Positions 1 through 14,384 of a DNA stretch of 64,000 nucleotides are shown piece after piece. The stretch's first letter is position 1; each line of letters opens with the position of its first letter. Under the pieces are notes generated by a model that was not told the DNA's origin, made no database searches, and saw only the letters and a list, made by a program, of their open reading frames with translations. Source of the DNA: Fomes fomentarius. Taxonomy: Eukaryota; Basidiomycota; Agaricomycetes; Polyporales; Polyporaceae. The DNA is taken from NCBI GenBank assembly GCA_022606135.1, contig JABYQN010000010.1, positions 744,001 to 808,000 of the forward strand, written 5' to 3'. The position numbers and the translations under genes were made by a program.

Positions 1-783
1 AAGTTTGGCCGTTGCTACGGGCACCTCCACAACATTCAGTGCTGCTCCTGTCCCAGAAATACCCATCCCCATATATACTCGACTCCGGATTGATGGATGT
101 GATCAATACAAGCTCTGGCCATCCTCAAGTAAGCATGCAGAGTAGCGTTAAACGGACATAGTACATACAACCGCTGAAGGAAGTATTGTAACGTTATGTA
201 TGAAGATTGCGCCGATAACTTCGAGTTATTAAGCTGGCTGCAGATCCTACCTCCTTCATGACCACCAAGTACCCAATCAACCGGATCCACCCCTCACGGG
301 ATCTTGGAAGAGATCGCAGTGGGCAATGCTGACTTCCGAATCAGTGCTAGACCTCGGGGTACTCGATCACAGGAACTTGAGCGTCTTGCCCTACAGCTCT
401 CTAGAAACGTTAACCGCAGGACAGTCTCGAATAATATCACGAGTAAACCTTCTGTGTGATGAGGGTGTCCTTTCGAATCTATTGAATGATAAATCGTCTA
501 ATACTCGGTTTTGTCTGTCTCGCAGGCTATCAAAGAGCCAGCAAGACTGCGTCGTTGAGCTGTGACTGTGACCCCACTTCTGCCCTTCGCCGTCGCCTTC
601 TCCTGAGGTCCGAGGAGCACTCGGGCTGAGGGCATGCGCCTGGTGGACCAGTACCGGGGGTGATCATGCTAGGCGCACCCAGCGAGCTATCACCATCCGT
701 CCCACCGTGGTCCCACCTCCTGCTGATGCTCACGTCATTCAGCCTGATCCAAACCGTGGCGGCGTCATGAAAGCACCCAGAGT
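1..783. other. No supported gene
   Basis: I see no conserved protein in any frame here. The stretch is the 3' flank of the minus-strand spermidine synthase gene. In the SPE3-LYS9 chimera known from Cryptococcus neoformans the saccharopine reductase part would follow here, so I searched for its glycine-rich N-terminus and found none. Confidence 0.5.
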
Positions 784-1910
<1,127 letters not shown>

Positions 1911-2479
1911 GAATGGATGAGTTGAAAGTACACACTGGGAGGGCACGGTCCCTACGTAAATACCTTTAATTGAACCAGTGACCCTCAAGGTCGCTCCAAC
2001 ACACGGCACTGTGGATTCGGGCGCGTTCTACGATGTGGTCATATCATGACCCCCGAACGGCTTCTAGGATCATGGGTGCCCTTCTCACACGGGGCGCCGT
2101 GGACCTTGGCCGAAGCAGGTGGTGTCCTTCGTGGTCATCTGGATATGGGGTATGAACATTAAATGCATAACGTCAATTGCAGTGCCCACCTGGTAGCAAG
2201 CTCGGGCATAGTAAGCACTAGTACTAGAGCGAAGACCGCCCGTACGCCAGTCCTCGAATTAGCACGAGAGCTATGAGCTTGGACTTACGGCAAGGTCAGC
2301 GGAAGGATTGCCTGCCGTCGCTACATCAGGGAGTTGTTTGCCCACAAAGCGTCGACTTGAGGAACAGTGCTAGATAGAGAGGGCAGTAGCTACGTACGAG
2401 TATCATTCTGACGTCAAACCTATAGTATGTCTTACTTTGCTATGCGGCAATGAATGTGTGTACTTATCACCGAAGGTAC

Positions 2480-3185
2480 CTTTCATCAGGTCGATGTGAA
2501 CCTCCTGCCCGTTCACGAGGGAAGTTGCCGAGTTCAAATGGATGAGGAGGTTGCCGCGTGGGACCAGGAGAACTTATATCGGAGTGGGTTATTGACGCAG
2601 TCTGTAGCGGGGCGGCCGCGGCAGAAGGAGTAGGATTCACCTGTTTGATTTTTTAGACCAAGTTCAACAGCTGGATTAGAGTGAGCGCGAGAGTGCTACC
2701 TTTATGCCCTTGGCATGCACTTCGTCGACGACCTTCCAAGCATAGACTAAGAGATGGTCAACACCAGGGTCGAGTCCGATCTCGTTCGAGACAATGATCC
2801 CTGCCGCCTCAATCTCGTCCTCGAGCACGCGAATCGCAGGGCTGGTACATATACCTCCGAGTGGTAACGACCGCCGTCTTCCCCTTGATTGTAGCCTTGA
2901 TGGCGTTCAGATAGCAAGCATACGGGATGAGGGAGATGAGGAGATCGTGGGCTGCAGCGGCCGTCTAACCCGGCTCCGTCGAGAGTTACTATAGTGATAC
3001 GCAGACCACGCGCAAGTTGCTTCCGCGCTCTCCACAGTACCACACGCTGTTCCAGGTAGGCCGGTGAGTATCTCATTTCCCATGGTTCACAAGAAGCAAG
3101 AACATGCCGACAGTGAGCGTGTTTTTGGGCGCGCGGGTTAACGTTTGCAAGGACAGGCTGCTTCTGCTCCCAAACGAAGGCTTGG
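2480..3185 (-). pseudogene. LYS9: Saccharopine reductase (LYS9) relic with several frameshifts
   Basis: Saccharopine reductase catalyses the penultimate step of fungal alpha-aminoadipate lysine synthesis. Pieces of it lie in order on the minus strand but in different frames: LTRAPKNTLTV (about 3110-3145), ACGTVESAE, QLARGLRITIVTLD, HDLLISLIPYACYLNAIKAT, then AIRVLEDEIEAAG and VSNEIGLDPGVDHL, then NNPLRYKFSWS and finally RGNLLIHLNSATSLVNGQEV (2495-2560). At least four frame changes separate blocks that follow directly in the family. Two codons (LV) are inserted after DPGVDHL. One former intron starts GC instead of GT, either a real GC-AG intron or a decayed donor. The C-terminal half of the enzyme is not found; 1911-2479 shows nothing I recognise. 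The relic stands upstream of SPE3, the reverse of the order in the basidiomycete SPE3-LYS9 chimera. Confidence 0.85.
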
Positions 3186-3471
3186 CGGAAGGACTACTCT
3201 TTGTGACGCTCATGCGTAGAGGTAGAGTATAGTTGTTACGAGCACCTAAGAGATTCGTGTAGTACACGCCTGTATACATGTGGCATGGTGAGTGAAGTCG
3301 AGTACTTCTTGAAGGGAGTAGTAGACGCCCAAGACGCGTCCAAATTTGCGATACGCGTGACGCGCGGCAGCACGCGCCGTGGAAGACCTCTTTGCGCCTT
3401 CAGATATCACAGCGGGTGTCTGTCATCCTCCTTGCCACCATACGCCGGATTCTGGGTCTCACATCGCGCCA

Positions 3472-6400
3472 ATGGTGTCATCTGACGATATATCTGAAGA
3501 GATTCGGAACTCCTTGCCAGGAACAGAAGAGATCATCGTGCAATACCTCGCGGGCTATCTCCTCGACTTGGACGATGCCGCCGAAGACGAAGACGTGCTC
3601 CAAGTCACCAGGGATATCCTGGACTCTGCCATTGGTTCTTCATCCAGTCAGCAGAAAAGAGGTGATCTGGAGAAACTGGTCAACCGCTTGGCGGAGCTGC
3701 TACAGGAGCCTTTGACTCGCCGCGATGAGAAGAATCGCGCTGGGAGGGGGACGGGCCTGGTCAGGCTGGACAAGGTCATGGACCTCAGCAAGACGAATGT
3801 GATGAGCTCTACCATCGCGTTCGCGGAAGGGGTCGACTTGGAGAGCATCAATAAGGGAAAGTGAGTCGGGGCCATGTAAATTCTTCATGCCGCCTCAGGT
3901 ACAAATCGTTACTCAGGGCTTCTCGGGTCGATGTGAAGAAGCTGGAGAAGCAGGAGGCCAAGCTCAAGGTATGTCGTTCTGCGCATGTTGAACGAGGCTG
4001 GAGCGGCTACATGCGTGTTGGTAGGCCAAGATAGAGAAGCGTTCCAAGCGTACTATGTACGAAGGCTCCAAGTTGTTGGATCAGCACAAGAAACAGGTCA
4101 GTTACTCGACTGTCTGCAGTACGGAAGAAGTCCAACCTGTATTTGTGTTAGCAAACGTACGAAGAGATGTTCATGGCAATCAACCCGCTGGATGCCGCCG
4201 CTGCGTCGAAGAATAAGTCAAAGGACATCCATCTCACGTCAATAGATGTCAACTTCGGCTCTAACCGTATTCTGTATGTTTCACGAGCATGCAACCATAT
4301 AGGATGCTGACATCGACATCCTCAGTTCGGGAGCATCGCTCACACTGCCATACGGACGCCGTTATGGTCTCATCGGTCGCAACGGTGTCGGTAAATCCAC
4401 TCTCCTTCGTCACATCGCAATGCGCGAAGTCCCCATTCCATCGCATATCACCATATTGTTCGTTGAGCAAGAGGTAGGTCGAAGTTGTCCGCGAGTGTGG
4501 CCGAAAACTTATCATTGTTCTTAGATTGTGGGAGACGATACACTCGCTCTGGACTCTGTCTTGAAGGCCGACGTTTGGCGAGATACCCTTCTCCGCGAGG
4601 AGGCGGCGCTGAACGCACAGTTGGCAGCGCTCGACAGTGAAGGCGATGACAAGCGATTCGAGGATGCGCGCGAGGAGGCACAAACTCGGCTGGCAGATGT
4701 GCATGCGCGATTGGCTGACATGGACGCTGAAAGCGGACCTGCCCGTGCAGCGGCACTGCTTGCAGGCGAGTTGCAATGATGACTTGCGCGCCATCATCCA
4801 CTCATATGTGACTTGGAGTAGGTCTCGGATTCAGCGAAGAAGATCAGAAGCGGCCCACCAGATCGTTCAGTGGAGGTTGGCGTATGCGTCTTGCACTGGC
4901 AAGAGCGCTGTTTGTCAAACCTGCGCTCTTGCTTCTTGATGAGCCTTCCAATCACAGTGAGACCTACTAGCGTCATCTCATCCGAGAGACATCGCTGAAA
5001 ATGACTCAGTCGATTTGAATGCACTCGCCTGGCTTGAGGATTACCTTCAGACGTGGCCGGGTACCTTGCTTGTCGTGTAAGTACCTTCCTCGTCAGTACG
5101 TCGCTGCTGTCGCTCATGACATGACATGTATCCTTCAGGTCTCACGATAGGGCATTCCTGTACGTCCATCCCGCATTCTCGTATGAAGAACTGATCTTGA
5201 TGTTTCTTTTCCAGCGATGCTGTCGCAACCGATATTGTGCACATGCATTCCGCCCGTCTCGACTACTACAAGGGGTGAGCTGATCTCACGAAGTATATCA
5301 TTCTCGTTTTGACTTGGATTTCTAGCAACTTCTCGCAGTTCTATTCCACGAAGTCCGAGCGTGATCGTAACCTCCGGAAGGAGTACGAGGCGCAAGTAGA
5401 GTACCGCAAGCATCTGCAGGCCTTCATTGACCGTTGGCGGTACAATGCCAACCGCGCAGCGCAAGCACAGTCGAAGATCAAAATATTGGAGAAAGTGTGT
5501 ACATCAATATGCATATACTAAGTACTGTACGGCTGACGCTGTTCAATAGCTTCCTGAGCTCACACCTCCGGAAGAAGAGGACACGGAAACGTTCAAATTC
5601 CCGGATGCTGACAAGATATCTCCGCCGGTGCTGCAGCTAAGCGAGGTCACGTTCGGGTATACTCCGGACAAGATATTACTGAAGGGGCTCAATATCGACG
5701 TCGGCCTCGATTCACGTATTGCCGTCATTGGGCCAAACGGTGCCGGAAAGTCTACGCTGTGGGTTGATCCTTCACGTCGTAATCTGAGTTGCATCTGACA
5801 CCTTGCGTTGTGTGTGTAGCATCAAGCTACTGACAGGAGAGCTGAAACCTATGGCCGGGCACGTCAATCAGAACGGACGACTCAGGATGTGGGTCACCTA
5901 CGGCGGGTTCACTGAGACTCCAGTACAAGCCGTACTCATCATCGTTTTCAGAGGTTACTTTGCACAGCATCATGTCGACAACCTCATTCCCAACATGTCG
6001 CCCGTTCAGTTCCTAGCATCCAAGTTTCCAGGAAAGACGGAGCAGGAGTACCGCGCACACCTGGGTAACTTCCAGATTAGCGGTATGACTGGGTAAACGA
6101 TTCCACCCCGGGGGGTTTCAGAAGCCCATGCTGAGATTGTGGCCGATAGCTTGCAGATGATTGGCACCCTCTCCGGAGGTCAGAAGTCGCGTGTTGCGTT
6201 CGCCGTACTCTCGCTCCAGCGTCCTCATGTCTTGCTACTCGATGAGGTCTGTCATTGATGGCAGGGTTCGTCTTAGAGAAAACATGCTGACCGTCGCCCC
6301 TACATAGCCTACTAACCACTTGGATATGGAGGTAGATTACCCTTCTTGATATCCCGAGCTTTGATACTGAGGTCAATCTAGGGTCTCGATGCGCTCATGA

Positions 6401-6680
6401 CCGCACTAAGCACCTGGAACGGCGGTGTCATTCTCATCTCTCACGACGAGCGATTTATCACGTCTGTTGCGAAGGAGGTACGTAGTGTTTGTCAGGTCTC
6501 ATACTCAGCTCACTGTCACTTCTTGTCGTAGCTATGGGTGTGCGCGGACGGGACGGTCACCAAGTTCAAGGGCGACGTGCAGGCTTACAAGGTCCAACTC
6601 CTTTTGTGCCGTTGTCCGATCAGCATTGCTCACAAAATCTACAGAGTCTCATTGTCAGCAACATCAAGGCGAAGCCGTGA
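3472..6680 (+). CDS. GCN20: GCN20/ABCF3-type ABC ATPase
   Basis: This is a soluble twin-cassette ABC-F protein without membrane segments. Gcn20 binds Gcn1 on ribosomes and helps activate the eIF2alpha kinase Gcn2 under amino-acid starvation. The start at 3472 gives the helical N-terminal region typical of Gcn20/ABCF3 ([20 protein letters not shown]); an upstream in-frame ATG at 3379 is possible but its extra residues look untranslated. Cassette 1 has Walker [10 protein letters not shown], signature SFSGGW and Walker [11 protein letters not shown]. The linker [20 protein letters not shown] follows. Cassette 2 has [18 protein letters not shown] and VLLLDEPTNHLDM, and the protein ends [11 protein letters not shown]. 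About a dozen introns join in frame. The one at 4766-4821 must use a GC donor, because the nearby GT choices destroy the signature helix. All ATPase residues are intact. Confidence 0.95.
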
Positions 6681-7362
6681 AGAAAAGGATGCTTTGGGTA
6701 GGAGATCTGTAAGAGAGCCGTGTATCACCATGCTGTATGAAAAGAGCGGCTTGGTTATTCTCGCCCGATTGAAACATTCCCACTGCCTACGTTGTCTTGT
6801 AATCTTGAAGCTGAGGTGAGTGCTACGAATCCTGTTTAGAGGAGCTCATTGTTTCCTTGATTCTAGATTGTTGATTTGGTGGCCCAGTTTGATGCCCGTT
6901 CGCATAAGTCGTTCATATGATGTAGGGTGATCTCACACGCACTGCTGGCCACCCACGGGATAACCATGCCTCCTCAGCCACCTACGCTCGCCTGCGGGTG
7001 GCCAGTAGCTCTGCTTTGTGCCACCCGCGTCGCACAAAGCTCCGCAGGTGCGTTTGGTGATGGCACGTGACCCACCCACAATAGACAAGCGACTCGGCGC
7101 TTGCGTTCCACTCCGTCCCTTTTAAGGCCAACCACCACGGGCATTGTCCGCTCCTTTGTCTCTTCACCACATCTCTTCGGTGGTTAACGGCTTGATCACG
7201 ACTATCATCTCTTCGCCATTGCTGTTAGTAGCTTGCCACAGTCTTCTTCTATTCTTCAACTAGCTCTGCACCACCACTAACCATCTCATATATCCCTTCG
7301 ATCTCGACGATCTCTTCGTCAGACATCCTCTAACTTGGGGAAAACCTCCACTACCGTCAACA
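6681..7362. other. Intergenic, no gene seen
   Basis: This holds the 3' flank of GCN20 and the upstream region of the small gene at 7363. The last 250 bases are pyrimidine-rich on the plus strand, with a TTTTAAGG element near 7118, and look like promoter and 5' leader. I see no conserved coding. Confidence 0.4.
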
Positions 7363-7976
7363 ATGTCATCGATGTCTTCATCTACATCAACCGCCACCGC
7401 ACTCAACCATGAAGCACACACGAGCCATGACCGTGCGTTCATGGAGTCTATCGCAAAAACGCTCAGCATGCTCGCATCGTCAAATCAATCCAGTTCTCCG
7501 CTTTTGATGCTATCCTGCGTGGCAGAGATCAAAGCGAAGGAAGAAACGGCACAGATTTCATCCCGGGAGGTCGCACAGAGCGCTACCCCCGAAGCTTACG
7601 ACGGGGATACGGAAGATGTGACCGTCACGCCACTCGAGGAGTGGCCAAGGTTTCAGGTAACGCAACATAGCGTCTCTAGCCCCGAAATGCTGGATCGCTG
7701 ACGAATTGCTGACAATGGTGAATCAGTCAGGGGAGCGTGTCCGTGTCCTGATGGGTTCCGGTCGGAACTGTTGGCGGTACCTCACGATTGCTGACTTGAG
7801 AGCACACCCACCGTATCTTGTGAGTGGCCGAGCTTCGATGCCATACAATCCTACGTCGCTCATTTGGATCGATATAGACTCACGAGGGCTACTGCTATCC
7901 GGTGCTCACACAGACGATGCCTCGTGCGATATCGTACATTGACAGCAGTCGGATTATCCGCATTCACCCATGGTGA
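7363..7976 (+). CDS. Small protein of unknown function, SH3-like candidate
   Basis: I do not recognise a named family. Exon 1 encodes a Ser/Thr-rich low-complexity N-terminus ending EEWPRFQ. An intron (GTAACG...TCAG) leads to SGERVRVLMGSGRNCWRYLT, and a second intron (GTGAGT...TATAG) leads to THEGYCYPVLTQTMPRAIS and a stop at 7974-7976. Both introns are phase 0. The last two exons match in pattern the last two of the minus-strand gene at 22004-22740: G-x2-V-x-V at the exon start, a central W, then G-Y-x-Y-x-V-L and a short final strand. Intron positions and phases match too. A small beta-barrel (SH3/Tudor-like) fold is a guess from the alternating hydrophobic pattern. No signal peptide or membrane segment is seen. 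Confidence 0.5.
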
Positions 7977-9043
7977 TGCTAGTGGGTTCTGGGATTGTCG
8001 TCGTTGTTGTGTTCTTGCATTGTACTGTACTGCTTTGTAACATTACTGTACTTCTACCATTCTGTCGATTTGCAGCATATGTACATGTAGCCATGCGTCT
8101 TTTCTCTTCACTACCATCGGATCGGGTCCTTGACCTCGCGCTTTCAATATTGTGTGATCATAGTACCACTGTTCCACAAAATGGGTATCGTTGCCCGACC
8201 CTGATATTTTTCTTAAATACCTAGTAGTATTCCTCACCAATTTCTAGCATTGTTAGTACCGCTCTGACCAACTGGCGACAGCAGTCCGTGTGTCGAGCTC
8301 TGTAACTTCGAAACCGAACGGAAGGCTGCGTGGCAGGCTGTGTCATAGTACGCGTATGTACGAACCTTGTCCACATGCACCAATACTGTCCACACCGAGA
8401 TACAGAAGTACTATAGTCTATCAGCCTAGGCCTGACCACTTGGCAGTGATTGCGGAGTCGCCACCAAGTGGAACACCCTGAACTCCGCTTAAGGATAGAT
8501 TCAACCGCACCCTATAATAGGCTGTCGTACTCAGGCTTGGCAGGATTGCAACCTTGAGCTTGAGTCCGACTCCGCATGCTTATGGCATTGAAAAGCACAG
8601 GACCGTCCCCGCATGCCGCCTTACGACAATAATACCGCCACGAGACACCCAGACTATCCGAAGCCTGATCGTCATTCTGTTGGTATAATCAAATGAGAGC
8701 TGGTGAACGGCTCAGCACCTACGTTCCGAGAACCCCCCTCTACGCCTAGTGCACGCAGTCTGTCGATATGTGGTGTCTTGCCTACCATAGGGCCCGGCCC
8801 TCCAGGGCAATAAACAAGGATTCCAAGAAAAACGGCTCAGCATTCACGATCATCCGACTTTACAGTCTCCCACAAGATTATGCGACCACCCGCACGTCAA
8901 TTACAAGACACTAATAACTACATGATGATACTACAGATACGGGGAAAGCCGGTCACAAAAGCAGTCCGGAGAGCAAACCATGCACAACGAGATCCGGCCC
9001 CGAGCCACGGGCTTTGGACTGCGTAGGCCAGAGGTACCACCAC
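7977..9043. other. Intergenic, no gene seen
   Basis: About 1 kb between converging genes (the small plus-strand gene and the end of the remodeller gene). Open frames are short, with no recognisable motif. Confidence 0.4.
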
Positions 9044-12000
9044 TCACTCCTCATCGCTCTGGGTCATGTATTCATCATCGCTGATGACCTGCTTCCGTGC
9101 GCTCTTGCTCCTCGTCGGCGCCGGACGGTCGTCCTCATCCATAGGAGTCAACGCAGAATCGTAGCCGCCCGAGGAGCCAGCGCCGCTGGAGCCCGACGGC
9201 GCGCCAGGAAGTCCGCTGCCGACGATGTGCTTCGCAAAAGCAGCATCGAACGCCCTTTCCATCTCTTCGGCGTCGACGTAGACCCATGATCCCTCCTGAT
9301 TGTATGTCCGGGCGTTGTTGAACATAAGACGCATGTCTTCCCGAAAGTCGAGGACGTTCTTGTAGTAATGCGAGCTGATGCGTTTGCGGATGCTTGAGAG
9401 CGCGATGGGTTGCTGGATGAGCTGATAGTAATCAGGGTACTCCTGTGGCGCTCGTTGAATAGAGAGGAATAAACAACAGCAGATAGAACACTGACTCGTC
9501 TATCAGGTAGCTCCCGGAAGAGATCACTACGCCGCCTGCCAGTATCATCTTCGAGGTTGAGGACGGCTTTGTGGACATCGTTCAGAGTCTTCTTCATCTT
9601 CTCCTTGATCGGCGGAGGTAGCTCTGGCAGCTTCGTCTTGCGACGTTTCTGTACCATTCGTCAATACAGTGACAGTCTCGCCCCTCTCACGGTCACTCAC
9701 CGTGTCCCGGTCGTCATCATCATCGTCGATGAGGGAGGGCGTCATAGAGGTTGACTTGCCACCTCCACGCTTCCGCTTGCCACTGACTGGCGTCATAGTA
9801 TCAAAGTCTGCCGCCTTGGACTTGCCCTTCTTGCCCTTGCGGTTGCGGGGTGTGTCAAAGTCGGGCGCAGGCGACTCGATTTCCTTGACAAGCTTGCTCT
9901 GAGTGCGACGCTCCTTCTTCTCCAGAGCACGCGCCGACAGCTCTTGCAAGTCTTCGCCCTCTTCGAGTGCCTAGAATAGTCAGTCATTCAGCGATGGCAG
10001 CATGCTCTGAGAGCAAGGAACACGAACTATAGCCCATTGATCATCGCTAAGACCGTCATTGTAGTTGACAACTGTGCGGCGACGATGTCCGCGGCCCTCT
10101 AGTTCATCCAACTCGTTCTCGTTTGTGAATGGTTCGTCGGAGCGGTAGAACTCGGGGAGCTCCTCGAGCTGCATGAGGGGTGGTGGAGGCTTCCCACGGT
10201 TGCCTGCACGTCTCCAGTTCTCCATGGCATCGCGCTCACGTTGGTCATCCATCTGTTTATATAGGATGGCCTCCTCATCGGAGCGTGCGATAATCTCGTT
10301 GATCTCATCGTCGTTCATGTCACCGGCCTCCTCGTTCTCTTCCTCTTGATCCGCCTCAAGGATCGAACGCTACACAGGCGCATCTGTCAACAATTGTTTC
10401 CGATCCAGGGTCAGGAAGGACGCACCAAGAACTCCTCCTGCTCTTCTTGAGTGGACTTGTTGTCGAAACGACCAGCTTGGATGACCTTGTCGTCGATGTC
10501 GAGCTTGTAGCGAGCACGGGCAAACATGGCCTCCTCAACACTCTTCTCCGTGATGAACCGCAGAATACGAACGACCTTCGTCTGACCGATACGGTGCGCA
10601 CGGTCCTGCGCTTGCAAATCAGCGTGCGGGTTCCAGTCACTGTCGAAGCTAGAGACATGCGTTACGATGTGAGCGGCAAACGCTCGCGAGCACTGGACAA
10701 TGACTTACATAACGACCGTATCAGCGGTCTGCAGGTTGAGACCGAGACCTCCCGCACGCGTGGAAAGGATGAAGACCTTGTATTCCGAGTTCGGAGCGTT
10801 GAACAGTGCGACATGACCAGCACGATCCTCAGTCTTCGTGCCACCATCGAGACGAAGGTACTTCCAGCCCATATACTTGAGGAAATCTTCCATGATGTCC
10901 ATGACCTTCGTCATCTGGAAGAAGATGAGTACCTATAGAGAACCATGTCAGTGACCGCCGAAGTGAAAGACAATGTCTGCATACTCTGTGGTCGGTAGCG
11001 AAGAACTTGGGCAGGATCCGGTGAAGCAACTCGATCTTGCCTGAGCTACGGATAAGCTTATCGTCGATCACCGAGGTCGGGTTGACATTGTCCTCGACGC
11101 TCTCGAACAAGAAGGGGTGTTGACAAATCTTTCGGAGCTGCATGAGCTCATTGCTCAGACCCTTCACACCTCCAGATTTACTGCAAAAAGATTGGGGTTA
11201 GCATCTTTCGTCGGACACAAAAAAGCCATAAGAATGGTTACCCCTTCGCATCCTTGCCGTCCGCGATCATCTTGTACTTCTTCATCTGCTTGTACAACTG
11301 GGACTGTAGGGCGCTCATGCGGACCTTGATGACCTTTTCAACCTTGTCCGGCAACTCCGACTCGACGTCCTTCTTAAGACGACGGAGCAAGAACGGCCGC
11401 AGCACCTTGTGCAGACGACGAATGATAAGCAACGCCTCTTCTTCGTTCAGCTCGATCTTGTCGCCCGTGCCCGAGTTCGCGAACGGAGTGTTGAACCATT
11501 CATCGAACGATTTCACGGAATTGAAGATCTTTGGAAGGGCGAAGTTCAGCAGCGCCCACAGTTCAGGCAAGTTGTTCTGGAGCGGCGTTCCGGTGAGGAT
11601 GAGACGGTATCGGGAGTGGTAGAATTGGGTGAGAGTCTGGGCGAGTTTGCTCTGTGTGTTCTTCATACGATGACCCTCATCTGCGTACGACGGTGAGTTC
11701 ATGAGGCACTGCGATCCACGGAAGAAGACTCACCAATGATCATATAGATCCACTTGATCCTACTGAGGTGGATACGATCCTTGATGATGTACTCGTAGGT
11801 GGTCAACACCACCTGGAAGTTATTGGTGCGGAGTTCGGTCTGTAGGAACTTGCGCTGAGCAGGGTTGCCCTTGTACGAGATCATCTTGACATTCGGCGCC
11901 CACTTCGCGAACTCTCCTGACCAGTTGGTCATGGTAGAGAGTGGGACGATGACAAGGTATGGGCCACGCTGCTTCTTGGATTCGATGAGGAAGGTGATCA

Positions 12001-14140
12001 GAGAGATTGTCTGGATTGTCTTTCCAAGACCCTGTTCCGACCACGTGAGTACCATGTAGTGGACACTGTCGAGGCACTTACCATCTCATCTGCGAGGATA
12101 CCGTTGAGCTTGTTGTTGTACAAGCTGACCATCCACTGCAGACCCTTCAGCTGATAATCCTTGAGCGTACCGCCGATTAGGATGGTCGGCTGCTGGCTGA
12201 TCTTCTCCTTGACACGGTGCGCAATACCGTAGTAGTCCAACCTGCCCTTGTCATCCTCGGTGCCAAATGCCTTGGCTCCGAACGTCTCCTCGCTAACAGG
12301 GCCCTCCTCAGTCTCGAAGTTGATCGCCTCATGACCGTCCGAACGCTGTTGCTCCACGACAGCCTGAGCAAGCGAATCGAGATACGCGTCCGTTTGCTTG
12401 AGCAGGTGTGTGATACGTGTATCTTTGGCCGTGTCGATGAGCTTCATGTAGGCCTCTTCATCGTCGTTCTTCAGCGCCTTGAGACGCTCCTTGGCGAGCC
12501 TCTCAATACGCTTCTGCTCTTCCTTCTCCGTATGCGAGTGGAACGACAACACCGCTTTCCCAAGACGGGAGATACGGTCCTGGGCAGCGCGACCAGCTGT
12601 GATGACCTCCCGACCATGCGCACAGATGACGCCGAGTTGCTCGATGTGCTTCTGCTTGGCACGTCGTTCGCGGTCAGCTCTCTGTTTCCGCTCCGCTGCC
12701 TCCGTCGCGCGTATGTCTCTGAGCTGCACCTTGCGTGTCCTCCTGAAGTCGACGCGGTTGAGTGGCAGTAGTGACCCATGCATGAGACGCTCCGCTACTG
12801 ATGCGCGCAGAGCACGTTGCTTATCGAGTACGCGCAAGGCCTTGAGCTCAATGAGGGCACGGAGCTTGCCATGGGTACTTGGCGGTGGGTGGATGAACTG
12901 TTCGAGGGACCGCTCAGCAGCGTTCTCCTTGTCCTGCTCGCCGTCGTCTAGCGGATTCTCGAGCCCACCGTCACCCATCATGGCCGGCAACGCTTCAAGC
13001 TCCCGCATTCGCTGGTCGATGCGTGCGTCAATATATGCGTTGCGCTCCTCGATAACCTGGTGAGGGTCAAGTCCGACGGGCATGATGGAGGGGATGAGGA
13101 GGCGCTGCATGCGGGTGGCCCACATGGCAGGGTTGACGTTGGGATCGCGCTTGAGATGTAGGAATGGGTGGAGATATGCGTTATAGGGATAGATACCTGA
13201 GTCGACGTTGTCCTCGAGGAAAGGTCCCTTCGGCACCTTATCTGCGTCGATTGGCATGTCAACCACCTCTTCCTCCTTTACCGCCTCTGGAGGCGGCACA
13301 ACTTCAGGTGTGGAGTGGAGCTCAACCCCGTTCACTGGTGTGCCATTCGTGCTCTTATGGATCTTGACAGCACTATCAACGACCCGTGCATTCACATCAG
13401 ATCCTTGTAACAAGGTCTGAAGGTCAGGAACTGCCTGATTGGGGACACGTATCGCTTGTTGAATGGGGTCGGGAACGGGAAGACCACGCGAAATCAGCTT
13501 GAAGGCGTGTATTTGTGCACGAAGGGCGTTGATCTGGTCAGGGGTGAATGATACGGGGGTTTGGGGGTTTGGGGGGTATGGTTGGGAAGGCACAGGCCCG
13601 GAAGTCAAGGCGTTGCCATTTGTTGTAGGCACACCGTTTGGTATGGGAGCGATTGAGGCTTGACCGTTGAGCCCCGGATGTGAGTGATCTCCAGCGGCTT
13701 GTTCTTGTCCTGCACGACAGAGTGATGAGTCAGACATATCCTCGAGAGATACACCAAGGGGAATTGACACTGGAGACATGAGGGTGCGGATGGAAGGGAA
13801 ACGACATATGGTAAGTAACGCTGCTCACTTTGTCGCTGCTGAAACTCGGTTATGACCCTGTAGATCTTCGCGAGCTCATCGTTATTCTGAGGTGTGGCCC
13901 CGTTGTTACGAAGAAAGTTCGCGCGCTGTGTAAGGAGATGGCGAAGTGAGTGTCGAGCACGGGGAAGACGCGGAGATTGCAACTTCGCATTCCACATACC
14001 TGAACGAGCTGTTGCATACGCTCGCGGACGGAGACATTGTTGACGTTGGCCTGTTGTTGTGCGGGGTGCTGTGCGGAAAGGTTGGAAAACTGAGGCTGAG
14101 GAACGGACTGGGGGTTGGGAGCAATGTTTGGTGCGGCCAT
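9044..14140 (-). CDS. STH1: Sth1/Snf2-type (BRG1-like) chromatin remodeller ATPase
   Basis: This is the catalytic ATPase of a SWI/SNF or RSC remodeller, which slides and evicts nucleosomes in the nucleus. The start at 14140 gives [15 protein letters not shown]. Domains in order: Gln/Pro-rich N-terminus; QLQ motif near 13450-13550 ([20 protein letters not shown]); HSA domain near 12600-12880 (basic, helical, binds actin-related proteins); SNF2 ATPase 11240-12170, with Walker A DEMGLGKT split by an intron at about 12035-12081 and a DEGHR box at 11667-11681; helicase C domain 10400-10930 with [18 protein letters not shown] and [11 protein letters not shown]; SnAC-like acidic/basic region 9990-10380; C-terminal bromodomain 9230-9460 ([25 protein letters not shown]). 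All catalytic motifs are intact. Whether it is the Sth1 (RSC) or Snf2 (SWI/SNF) paralogue cannot be settled by reading. It is divergent from KU80. Confidence 0.95.
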
Positions 14141-14384
14141 GGTGGCGACGCGACGAATACCGCGACGCGCAGATCTCGTGAGTTGCAGGAGTCCGCCAGA
14201 GTTGTTTTCGGCGGACACCTTGGCCACGGCACAGCCTTTGCTGACTAAGGCATTCGACCTCCGCCTTCGGAGCCTCAAAGCATCTCACAGAGATCACGTG
14301 GTCGGACGCGTCGCGCTCAGTGGCGGGACCGCGCCGCGGCGCCTGTGCCAGTCTTCTACATACCACGACTGTATACTCGCCACA
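14141..14384. promoter_or_regulatory. Bidirectional promoter of STH1 and KU80
   Basis: Only 244 bases separate the two divergent start codons, so both core promoters must lie here or overlap the 5' leaders. No clear TATA box is seen. Shared regulation is an inference from spacing. Confidence 0.6.
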
